DNA of 8,969 bases, from assembly GCA_027069035.1 (NCBI GenBank), contig JALXFI010000028.1, forward strand, positions 1-8,969. The letters are read 5' to 3'. A model generated the notes under the pieces. That model did not search any database. It was not told where the DNA came from and saw only the letters and a list, made by a program, of their open reading frames with translations. Positions 1 through 5,651 of the stretch are shown piece by piece (positions within the stretch are counted from its first letter, which is position 1; every line of letters starts with the position of its first letter). The DNA comes from a bacterium (lineage in GTDB: Bacteria; Desulfobacterota; GWC2-55-46; S146-80; JALXFI01). The translations under genes and the position numbers were made by a program.

Positions 1-1166
1 CTCTCTTTGAATCCCATTGGACAGGAATACTGGCGGCCCTTGTTTTTATCGGATTCTGGGGGTTTGTAAGACATGCAGCATCAGGCCCTCAGGCAAAAAT
101 TCCTATGACATTTTTTGAGGTTCTTGCTATCCTTCTGACCGTCCGGAAGAGGTGGTTTTGGGCAGGTTTTTTCGGATCGCTTTCTTTTCTTACCTGGCAG
201 CCGATGGCAGTCTATCCCGTGGTGACCCTTTTGCTTGCCGTCATACAGGCAAAAGGCAGACAGGAACGTATAAGAAATACCGTCCACGCCGTCTCCGGCA
301 TATTAATGCCGATAATCATAGTATCCCTGTATTTTCTGTACAAAGGCGCTTTTTTTGAACTTGTCGACGGCGCAATCTTCTTTAACATACTTCACCTGGA
401 CAGGGGATATTTTTACCCATTAAACGATATCACAAGACCGATAAAGGCAATCTATAATGGCTATACGCTCATGTTTGCACCTCTGATTATAGGACTCTTG
501 ATGGTATCCATACTGTATGTGCGGCGCATGGGATTGCATGGAAGAAACATCTATAGCCTGCTTTCTAACGATCCCTTTGCAGTCGTTCTTCTTTCATTCC
601 CCGCCCCGGTTATCTGGTCAATATTCGATTTTCAGGGCTATGTAGATTTTTTTGTTTTTCTCCCTTATGCCGCAATAGGTTTTGCTATGTTTTTATATAT
701 GTTCTTAGATTATGTGTCAGGGATAAAGCATGTCGGTCACACCCTTTCCATGGCATGTTTTATCTTTGTGTGTACAATCTTAATAGTGTCTGCTGCAATA
801 AATTATCGCCTGACCTCTGAAAAAGGGCTTGAGCGGCAGCGTTTATGGGCAAATCAGGTAAGAGCACACTTGGGAGAAGGCGGTAAACTTTTATCGATCG
901 GCAGGCCGTCTATACTGTCATTGCTTCATATGACCAATCAAAACCGTTATGTTTTTATCACATTCGGCATTGACAACCACATTGATGCCAATACCCCAGG
1001 CGGTTTCAAAGGCTGGCTCAAGGGGTTAGAGGAATACAACCCCTCCATTATTGCATTAGGATATACGATGGGCAGATTTAAAGGTGAGCTTATGCGCTGG
1101 CTGCATACCCATTATAGAGAGACAAATGTAGGGGAGTGGAGTATTTTTGTCAAAAAAGACACTTAA
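1..1166 (+). CDS. Multi-pass membrane glycosyltransferase, GT-C type (5' end cut by window)
   Basis: The reading frame is open to the left edge: the first full codon is at base 3, no stop precedes the ATG at 105, and the upstream codons encode more membrane-like protein. The gene therefore starts outside the window and the ATG at 105 is internal. The visible 388 residues hold about eight hydrophobic segments with basic cytoplasmic loops, including a segment rich in aromatics followed by TWQP. A soluble tail of roughly 110 residues follows from about base 830, with an alpha/beta look (KLLSIGRPS, PSIIALGY) and ending in WSIFVKKDT. This layout is typical of GT-C enzymes of the PMT/GT39-like kind, which transfer sugars from polyprenyl-phosphate donors on the periplasmic side of the inner membrane. 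The catalytic Asp/Glu loop would lie in the missing N-terminus, so donor and acceptor cannot be judged. The family call is an inference from topology, not a motif match. Confidence 0.75.
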   Translation, partial: LFESHWTGILAALVFIGFWGFVRHAASGPQAKIPMTFFEVLAILLTVRKRWFWAGFFGSLSFLTWQPMAVYPVVTLLLAVIQAKGRQERIRNTVHAVSGILMPIIIVSLYFLYKGAFFELVDGAIFFNILHLDRGYFYPLNDITRPIKAIYNGYTLMFAPLIIGLLMVSILYVRRMGLHGRNIYSLLSNDPFAVVLLSFPAPVIWSIFDFQGYVDFFVFLPYAAIGFAMFLYMFLDYVSGIKHVGHTLSMACFIFVCTILIVSAAINYRLTSEKGLERQRLWANQVRAHLGEGGKLLSIGRPSILSLLHMTNQNRYVFITFGIDNHIDANTPGGFKGWLKGLEEYNPSIIALGYTMGRFKGELMRWLHTHYRETNVGEWSIFVKKDT

Positions 1167-1311
1167 CCCAAATCCCGCGATAGCGGGATTTGAAATTGGT
1201 AATACATCTTTAACTGCTGTGTTCTCGGCGATTTTCTTTCTCACCGTACCGGTTATTAAGGATAGGTTTCAATTATCCTCTGCGGAAAGGTCTGTAAAAA
1301 AAGGTGGATGA
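1147..1311 (+). CDS. Possible 54-aa small membrane protein (speculative)
   Basis: A frame distinct from both neighbours stays open from a TTG at 1147 to a TGA at 1309-1311. It has GGAG at 1138-1141, 5 nt upstream, as a possible ribosome binding site. The peptide begins with the residues encoded by the palindrome (NPAIAGF), then has a hydrophobic segment (about residues 20-37, TAVFSAIFFLTVPVI), then a basic tail ending VKKGG. It would overlap the end of the upstream glycosyltransferase gene by 20 nt, and its stop would overlap the GTG start of the next gene by 8 nt, which would allow translational coupling. Against it, the purine-rich Shine-Dalgarno-like stretch is also codons of the upstream gene, the start codon is weak, and an open frame this short can arise by chance. 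I recognise no family. It could also be a decayed gene remnant filling the gap. Confidence 0.3.
   Translation: MSKKTLNPNPAIAGFEIGNTSLTAVFSAIFFLTVPVIKDRFQLSSAERSVKKGG
1169..1192. repeat. Small palindromic repeat, copy 1
   Basis: Perfect inverted repeat CAAATCCCGC-GATA-GCGGGATTTG: a 10-bp stem with a 4-nt loop, 3 nt after the stop of the upstream glycosyltransferase gene. No T-run follows, so it is not a classical intrinsic terminator, although it could stabilise an mRNA 3' end. A related sequence with the same left arm (ACCCAAATCCCG) and the same right flank (TTTGAA) lies at 5583-5606, which points to a dispersed genomic repeat. If the overlapping small ORF is translated, the repeat encodes PNPAIAGF-like residues. 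Confidence 0.75.
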
Positions 1312-2833
1312 TCTAATAAAAAGACATTCAAAAGATTTTTTTTATATCACAATCCTGCTCGCCGTTACGGCCTCAATGGCCACATATCTTAAAACTCCCA
1401 ATGACGATGCCTATATCTTTCTTGTCTATGTCAAGAACCTCTTAAGCGGCAACGGCCTTACTTACAACGGAATGGTTGTTGAGGGATATACAAGTCCATT
1501 CTGGATAGGGTTGCTTTCCCTGCTGGGTCTTACAGGGATAGATCCGGTCTGTCTTGCGCAGGGTTTGAGTCTTGTCTTTGCCTTTGGGGCTGTCATATTG
1601 ACCTATCTCTATGGACTTAAAACAGGGTTTGAAAAATGGACGGCCTTCATCCCTGCCATGCTTCTTGCCTCTTCAGGGGATATGGGTGTCTATGCCCTGA
1701 GCGGCCTGGAGACCAACTGCTTTGTATTTTTTATCCTCTTATCATTCTATATGGTTTCAAATCTTAAAACGCCCTTAGTCTCTTATTTGCTGCCTTTTGT
1801 TTTAGGCATTACCTCCTGGGTGCGTCCCGAAGGAATGTTTATCACAGTCATAATCTATGCTGCGCTTCTTATAAGAAACAGAAAGAAATGGAGCTGTAAT
1901 CATGTGTTAAAGTTTTTTGCCATATATGCGGCAACCATTTTGCCGTTATTCATATTCAGGTACATATATTATCATGGTGAACTCCTTCCAAACACCTATT
2001 ATGCTAAAGCAAATGCAGGGCTTAAGAACCTTCCTCACGGGCTCGAGTACCTTATATCCAATTTCTCAAACTTCTCTTATTTAATTTATGCCGCTGTTTT
2101 TGTCTTCATTATATATTTGATCAGACACTGGAGGGATGTCTTGCCGGAGACCAGCTTCATCTTTTGCTGGCTCATTTATATTGCGGCTGTCGGCGGAGAC
2201 AATATGGTCGGTGGCAGAGTATTCATGCCTGTCTATCCTTTCATCTATATCTTATCGGTTTCAAGCCTTAAGGAACTTTTAAACAGAATTTATAACCTTA
2301 AAAGATATGGCAGGCTAATAACAACCCTTTCTGTACTTTCCGGGATAGGCGTTGCAACACTTTTCCTCAATAATTATATCCATAATTCCGAGAATGCATG
2401 GCATATACCTGTAATGAAGAGAAACGCCGCTACATGGACACTTATCGGAAAATACCTTAAAGAAAACGTCCCTCCTGATACGCTTATCGCGGTAGGGGCG
2501 GCAGGGATGATCCCTTATTACTCCGAGCTGCCTGCCATTGATTTTTTTGGAATCAATAACTACTATATTGCCCATTACGGTAAAAAGGATTTTAAGATAG
2601 CCTTTGCACATCAGGCGGGAGACGGGCGCTATGTCCTGTCAAAAAAGCCTGCTCTGATTATTCTTGGCAGGAATGCCTATGCGATATCAAAACGGGAGAT
2701 ATACAACAGTCCGATCTTCCATGAAAATTATTTCCCCTTTTACATCAGGGGTGTCCCAACGGAGTTTAAGATATTCGCATCAAAGGATTTTCTCACTCAA
2801 ATGAATTTCAATGCAGAATTCCATAATAAATAA
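1304..2833 (+). CDS. AftB-like GT-C membrane glycosyltransferase, 509 aa
   Basis: Complete integral membrane protein. The GTG start at 1304 is chosen because an in-frame TAA lies at 1295-1297 and no other start fits between. A GAAAGG at 1285-1290 is a distant possible ribosome binding site. After the first membrane helix (about residues 12-28) comes an Asp-Asp pair, D34-D35, in NDDAYIFLVYVKN, followed by NGLTYNG and VEGYTSPFW. An acidic pair in the first extracytoplasmic loop is the usual GT-C catalytic or metal site. Other landmarks are WVRPEG (172-177), LPNTYYAKANAG (228-239) and GGDNMVGGRVFMP (297-309). A C-terminal soluble region follows from about 355, with IPYYS, IDFFGIN and HQAGDGRYVLS. 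The DDAY...GYTSP pattern recalls the AftB-type arabinofuranosyltransferases, which use decaprenyl-phosphate sugars, but sugar and acceptor here are unknown. It is paralogous along nearly its whole length to residues 16-520 of the 922-aa minus-strand protein and lacks that protein's C-terminal propeller. Confidence 0.85.
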   Translation: MDDLIKRHSKDFFYITILLAVTASMATYLKTPNDDAYIFLVYVKNLLSGNGLTYNGMVVEGYTSPFWIGLLSLLGLTGIDPVCLAQGLSLVFAFGAVILTYLYGLKTGFEKWTAFIPAMLLASSGDMGVYALSGLETNCFVFFILLSFYMVSNLKTPLVSYLLPFVLGITSWVRPEGMFITVIIYAALLIRNRKKWSCNHVLKFFAIYAATILPLFIFRYIYYHGELLPNTYYAKANAGLKNLPHGLEYLISNFSNFSYLIYAAVFVFIIYLIRHWRDVLPETSFIFCWLIYIAAVGGDNMVGGRVFMPVYPFIYILSVSSLKELLNRIYNLKRYGRLITTLSVLSGIGVATLFLNNYIHNSENAWHIPVMKRNAATWTLIGKYLKENVPPDTLIAVGAAGMIPYYSELPAIDFFGINNYYIAHYGKKDFKIAFAHQAGDGRYVLSKKPALIILGRNAYAISKREIYNSPIFHENYFPFYIRGVPTEFKIFASKDFLTQMNFNAEFHNK

Positions 2834-2855
2834 CCGGTTATAAGATGGTTTGGAA

Positions 2856-2882
2856 TTGAGTTTTTTCGTTTTTTGCTATAAT
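2856..2882 (+). promoter_or_regulatory. Sigma-70-type extended -10 promoter of the kinase operon
   Basis: A perfect -10 box TATAAT (2877-2882) is preceded by TGC (2874-2876), giving the extended -10 form TGnTATAAT. A weak -35 candidate TTGAGT (2856-2861) lies 15 nt upstream. The short spacing is tolerable because extended -10 promoters depend less on the -35 box. The T-rich spacer may add curvature. Transcription would start near 2889 and leave a leader of about 115 nt before the kinase ATG. This implies the signalling operon is transcribed independently of the glycosyltransferase genes before it. Confidence 0.65.
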
Positions 2883-2905
2883 CTGTAGATATAAAGTTAA
2901 AATGT

Positions 2906-2932
2906 GGCAGGACGCACTGTGAGTGCTCTGCC
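2906..2932 (+). repeat. Imperfect hairpin in the operon leader
   Basis: Arms GGCAG (2906-2910) and CTGCC (2928-2932) enclose GCACT (2914-2918), a 3-nt loop GTG, and AGTGC (2922-2926). The structure has a 3-nt bulge on the left and a 1-nt bulge on the right. It would form in the leader RNA just after the predicted start, or could be a dyad operator for a DNA-binding protein just downstream of the -10 box. No riboswitch class is recognised. Confidence 0.45.
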
Positions 2933-2958
2933 GCTAAACAACACATAATCGGCAATTA

Positions 2959-2984
2959 TCCAAAAACAGATTCAGGTTTTTGGA
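2959..2984 (+). repeat. 9-bp inverted repeat upstream of the kinase start
   Basis: TCCAAAAAC (2959-2967) and GTTTTTGGA (2976-2984) are perfect inverted arms with an 8-nt loop, ending 20 nt before the kinase ATG. It is A/T-rich with no trailing U-tract, so it is not an intrinsic terminator. It could be a leader-RNA hairpin near the ribosome binding region or a protein-binding dyad. Confidence 0.5.
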
Positions 2985-3004
2985 AATCATACCGGATTTG
3001 ATTT

Positions 3005-4042
3005 ATGCAGAATATATTTAATATAATCAAACAAATACTGCTTTTATCAGCGCTTATACTTGTCTGGTTTGTGGTGGTTGCATTTTATTTTAACTGGTCT
3101 TTTGCACCTTTAAATATCTTAAATAACTGGCTTATGCCATGGCAAAATATCCACTATAACTTTACCAACCACAGCATTGGAGAACCTTTAATAATTATGC
3201 AGGACATGCTTGAATCTTCATACCGGCTGTCGAATATCGCCCTTTTATTAATGCTCTTTCTGCTTGGCATATTAACCTTTCACCTGACTTTATTTTATCA
3301 GCAAAAACAGAGACGGACGGAAGAAAACAAGTTATTGAGACTTAAGAATCAGGAGATTGTCCGCCGTAATGAGTTTATTCAGTATATTTCATCGACCATC
3401 GGGCATGAGTTTAAGAACAATCTTGGAAGGATTAAACGCAGGATAGACCTGCTTCATGACATTGCTCAGGATGAAAGGGAAAAGATTGCCCATAACATGG
3501 ATAAGCTCTTTGCCGACATTGATATATTTAAAAAGATATCAGACAAAAGAGAACAGGGATTGGTGCATTTTGAAAGGGTTGACCTTATGGAAATGCTTCT
3601 TCAACTTTCAAACCAGAACAATGATCTGATTGATATGAGGGTTGTAAAAAGCGAATATTCACCTGTAATCTATGCATCGCGCACACTGATCAAGACCGTC
3701 TTTGAAAATCTCATCGATAATTCTATCAAATACAAGAAACCGGCTCAGGAACACGCGCAGCTTACCGTATCCTTCAGCATTGACACCGACGGTTCAAGGC
3801 GATACCTGACACTTATATTCAAAGACTGCGGGATTGGGATGGATGAAGTCGAACAGGATAGGTGTTTTTATAAAGGCAAGGGTTTTAATAAAGATGGCTG
3901 GGGACGGGGGCTTTATTTTGCCAAATATGTCATTGGGCTTCATGCCGGAAAGATAAAGGTGGGCAAAGAGTTTACCAAACCTGCAAACGGCACGGAGATA
4001 ATAATCAACCTTCCGTTTGTTAAAGAGGATATCTATGTTTAA
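3005..4042 (+). CDS. Membrane sensor histidine kinase, 345 aa
   Basis: Short sensor kinase that would autophosphorylate and pass phosphate to the receiver protein encoded next. An in-frame stop at 2999-3001 makes the ATG at 3005 the only reasonable start; its ribosome binding site is weak. Two transmembrane helices (about residues 9-29 and 77-98) enclose a periplasmic loop of only about 47 residues. A charged, probably coiled linker (100-125) leads to the phosphoacceptor helix GHEFKNNLG with H134. The ATPase domain shows the N box (FENLIDNS; N235, N239), the G1 box DCGIGMD (274-280), and a G2-like GWGRGLYFAK (298-307), ending GTEIIINLP. All key catalytic motifs are present. The H box is atypical: the usual HE-x-[KR]-[TN]-P-L has Asn in place of Pro. 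The 3' end overlaps the receiver gene by 8 nt, which indicates cotranslation. The stimulus is unknown; with such a small sensor loop, input may come through the membrane or from the 215-aa anchored protein. Confidence 0.9.
   Translation: MQNIFNIIKQILLLSALILVWFVVVAFYFNWSFAPLNILNNWLMPWQNIHYNFTNHSIGEPLIIMQDMLESSYRLSNIALLLMLFLLGILTFHLTLFYQQKQRRTEENKLLRLKNQEIVRRNEFIQYISSTIGHEFKNNLGRIKRRIDLLHDIAQDEREKIAHNMDKLFADIDIFKKISDKREQGLVHFERVDLMEMLLQLSNQNNDLIDMRVVKSEYSPVIYASRTLIKTVFENLIDNSIKYKKPAQEHAQLTVSFSIDTDGSRRYLTLIFKDCGIGMDEVEQDRCFYKGKGFNKDGWGRGLYFAKYVIGLHAGKIKVGKEFTKPANGTEIIINLPFVKEDIYV
4022..4028 (+). promoter_or_regulatory. Ribosome binding site that sets the receiver start
   Basis: AAAGAGG lies inside the kinase 3' end, 6 nt before the ATG at 4035. 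This ideal spacing favours 4035 over an in-frame TTG at 4017, which lies upstream of the site. Confidence 0.75.
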
Positions 4043-4916
4043 GGTTCTTATCGCAGATGATGATTACGAAGACAGAGAACTTTTGAAAAGGGAGATTAAA
4101 CGCGCCCTTGGCACAATGGAAAAAGACCTGAGATTCTATGAGGCCGTGAGCGTAGGCGAGGCGATAAAACATTTGGATTCACAGTATTTTGATCTCCTGA
4201 CACTGGACATCCAGTTTGACCGGATGAACGCAGGGATCGACGCCCTGCCGGACCTGTTTGAGAGTTATCCGACTTTGAATATTATTGTTATAAGCGGCAG
4301 ACTTAACAAAAGCGAGGTTACCGAACAACTGTTCCGGTTTACCAAGGATAATGTTTTGAAGGGCAAACGCTGGAGCAGACATTTTGATGTCATAGATAAA
4401 AAAGACGATAAAACGGAGGCGTTGCAGAATGCCTATTCCTTTGCCCTAAAAGGGACTGAAGTGGCCGGTAATCTGCGAGACCTTTTCCTCCTTGCCGAGT
4501 CGTACATGGAGCAGGGATTGGTTGACAAATGCCTCGATATTTATAAAAAGATACAAAGCCTTAGCCCCGGAGAACATGAGTCAAAGGAAAACATCAATAT
4601 CTTCAGGGAATCCATCTCACTAAGCCAGGCGCTCAAACATATTGAAAAGGGAGACAATATCTCAGGTTCCCTCCTTATGGGATATTTTTTGGAAACCAGA
4701 CTAAAGGCATTTACAAAAAAGGTGTTAGGCAGTTCATTTTCTTCGCTTAATGTCTGTTTAAATGAGCTTAGAGATTCTGACATGATAACCCCTTTTGAAG
4801 AAAAAGTTTTTTATGATTTGGTGAGGCTCAGAAACCTTGCGATCCACCATCCCTCTAAAATCAAGAAAAGAGATTTCAGTAAAGCGGATTCAAAACTCAA
4901 ATTACTTGAAGAGTAA
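4035..4916 (+). CDS. Response regulator with TPR-like and HEPN-like output, 293 aa
   Basis: Cytoplasmic partner of the preceding kinase. The ATG at 4035 has an excellent ribosome binding site and puts the receiver start (MFKVLIADDD) at residue 1. Receiver domain, about 1-125: acidic triad D8-D10, phosphoacceptor D58 in DLLTLDI, switch Ser S87 in VISG, and a conserved-type Lys K109 that lacks the usual following Pro. A helical TPR-like stretch spans about 141-178 (LFLLAESYMEQG ... CLDIYKKIQ). The C-terminal part, about 195-285, is helical and carries LVRLRNLAIHHP, where R266-N267-x3-H271 fits the R-polar-x3-H signature of HEPN domains, many of which are RNases or toxins. No helix-turn-helix, GGDEF, EAL or other standard output is seen. 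I infer a phosphorylation-controlled HEPN effector acting on RNA or as a protein/nucleotide-binding module. Nuclease activity is unproven, since some HEPN-like (DUF4145-type) domains are non-enzymatic. It overlaps the kinase gene by 8 nt and is 5 nt from the next gene. Confidence 0.85.
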   Translation: MFKVLIADDDYEDRELLKREIKRALGTMEKDLRFYEAVSVGEAIKHLDSQYFDLLTLDIQFDRMNAGIDALPDLFESYPTLNIIVISGRLNKSEVTEQLFRFTKDNVLKGKRWSRHFDVIDKKDDKTEALQNAYSFALKGTEVAGNLRDLFLLAESYMEQGLVDKCLDIYKKIQSLSPGEHESKENINIFRESISLSQALKHIEKGDNISGSLLMGYFLETRLKAFTKKVLGSSFSSLNVCLNELRDSDMITPFEEKVFYDLVRLRNLAIHHPSKIKKRDFSKADSKLKLLEE

Positions 4917-4921
4917 TAAAG

Positions 4922-5569
4922 ATGGGAAACAACCACGATAAAAAATATAATATCCCATTAGGACTGTTGTTTAGTCTGACGCTTGTGGGACTCCTGCTTT
5001 TAAGCGCAATGATGTATAACAGGGCGGAAAAATTTCAAAGGTTTATAGAGCCGATAATAGCCGTCTCGCGTCCAAAGATAACCTTTGCTCTTAAACTCAA
5101 CAAACTTCTTATAAAAGAATTTGGCAACAGCAATACAAATGTCATAAGGTCAACACTTAACTCGATCATAATTCATGAATCTGTTCTAAGGATTATGTCC
5201 CCTCAGGAAAGGTCATCTTCTTCGGCTATACTTGGCAAACTTGGCAGTATCTTTTTAGCGATATTAAAGGACCCGGACATCAGTCCGTATATTGACCTTA
5301 TTCTGGTTAACAGAAAGATACCCCGCACCAATGATGTAAATGTTAATATAAAGGTAAGACAACACATGCAGGACTGGTCTGAACAGATACTGAACTCCAT
5401 ATACAAGACGACACCTGAACTGGAAAGAAACTACAGCATATATTTTACTGCCACGGCCATGCCTGTGCGCACTACGTTGCAGGAGATGAACTGGATAGAG
5501 TTTCGGTTCATATTTACCGAGCGCCTGCAAAAGGATATTGTAAAGGAGCTTGGTAAATACTTACAATAA
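4922..5569 (+). CDS. Unrecognised single-pass membrane-anchored protein, 215 aa
   Basis: I do not recognise a family. The ATG lies 5 nt after the receiver stop, with GAAGAG (4908-4913) as ribosome binding site, so it is the third gene of the signalling operon. The N-terminus is short and basic (DKK), followed by one strongly hydrophobic helix (about residues 12-31, LGLLFSLTLVGLLLLSAMM) that is not followed by a clear signal-peptidase or lipobox site. It is therefore probably an uncleaved anchor with residues 32-215 in the periplasm. The soluble part mixes amphipathic helices (about 52-115) with beta-like segments (IDLILVNRKIP, YSIYFTATAMPV, IEFRFIFTE) and ends in a charged helix. There are no cysteines and no enzyme motif. 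By position it may be the extracytoplasmic sensor or accessory subunit for the kinase, whose own periplasmic loop is very small. That role is an inference from gene order only. Confidence 0.8.
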   Translation: MGNNHDKKYNIPLGLLFSLTLVGLLLLSAMMYNRAEKFQRFIEPIIAVSRPKITFALKLNKLLIKEFGNSNTNVIRSTLNSIIIHESVLRIMSPQERSSSSAILGKLGSIFLAILKDPDISPYIDLILVNRKIPRTNDVNVNIKVRQHMQDWSEQILNSIYKTTPELERNYSIYFTATAMPVRTTLQEMNWIEFRFIFTERLQKDIVKELGKYLQ

Positions 5570-5582
5570 TCGGGTGTTTACC

Positions 5583-5606
5583 CAAATCCCGATATGGCGG
5601 GGTTTG
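5583..5606. repeat. Small palindromic repeat, copy 2 (imperfect)
   Basis: Arms CAAATCCCG (5583-5591) and CGGGGTTTG (5598-5606) pair over 9 bp with one G-T wobble and a 6-nt loop. It shares its left arm and flank with copy 1 at 1169-1192. It lies in the 82-bp gap between two convergent genes. A competing pairing, ATCGGG (5569-5574) with CCCGAT (5588-5593), could form in plus-strand RNA. No T-run follows on either strand, so any terminator role would be non-canonical. Confidence 0.65.
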
Positions 5607-5651
5607 AATACTTGCACTAAAGAACAGAGGCAGGGTTTGGGGGCATATTGT

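Larger units (their letters stand above)
2831..3004 (+). other. Intergenic control region ahead of the signalling operon
   Basis: The gap between the 509-aa glycosyltransferase and the histidine kinase begins with a 12-bp palindrome, ATAACCGGTTAT (2830-2841), which overlaps the stop codon. An extended -10 promoter follows, then two inverted repeats. No convincing intrinsic terminator for the upstream gene is visible: the T-runs at 2861-2866 and 2869-2874 lie in the promoter spacer and no GC-rich stem precedes them. I see no protein-coding signal longer than a six-codon ORF at 2902-2922, which is probably chance. Confidence 0.6.

Noticed and set aside
1259..1279. AGGATA ... TATCCT inverted repeat before the 509-aa gene
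   Set aside because: Only 6 bp with a 9-nt loop in A/T-rich DNA, and no matching copy or promoter context was seen.
2830..2874. Intrinsic terminator after the 509-aa glycosyltransferase (ATAACCGGTTAT plus T-runs)
   Set aside because: The 12-bp palindrome has no loop and lies about 20 nt from the T-runs. No GC-rich stem directly precedes them, and the T-runs form the promoter spacer.
2902..2922. Six-codon ORF in the kinase leader (MWQDAL) as a leader peptide
   Set aside because: It has no clear ribosome binding site and no runs of a single amino acid, and an ORF of this length occurs easily by chance.
4017..4034. TTG at 4017 as an earlier start of the receiver gene
   Set aside because: The ribosome binding site AAAGAGG lies downstream of the TTG and 6 nt before the ATG at 4035, and the receiver fold begins right at that ATG.
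4179..4783. Antisense and out-of-frame ORFs of 60-100 codons inside the large genes, here and elsewhere in the window
   Set aside because: They lie wholly within genes with clear domain motifs, have no ribosome binding sites or family features, and mirror the codons of the real frame.
5570..5651. Short open plus-strand frame through the convergent gap (about 34 codons)
   Set aside because: It has no ribosome binding site, a composition unlike a protein (many aromatic and charged residues in no pattern), and runs into the opposing gene.
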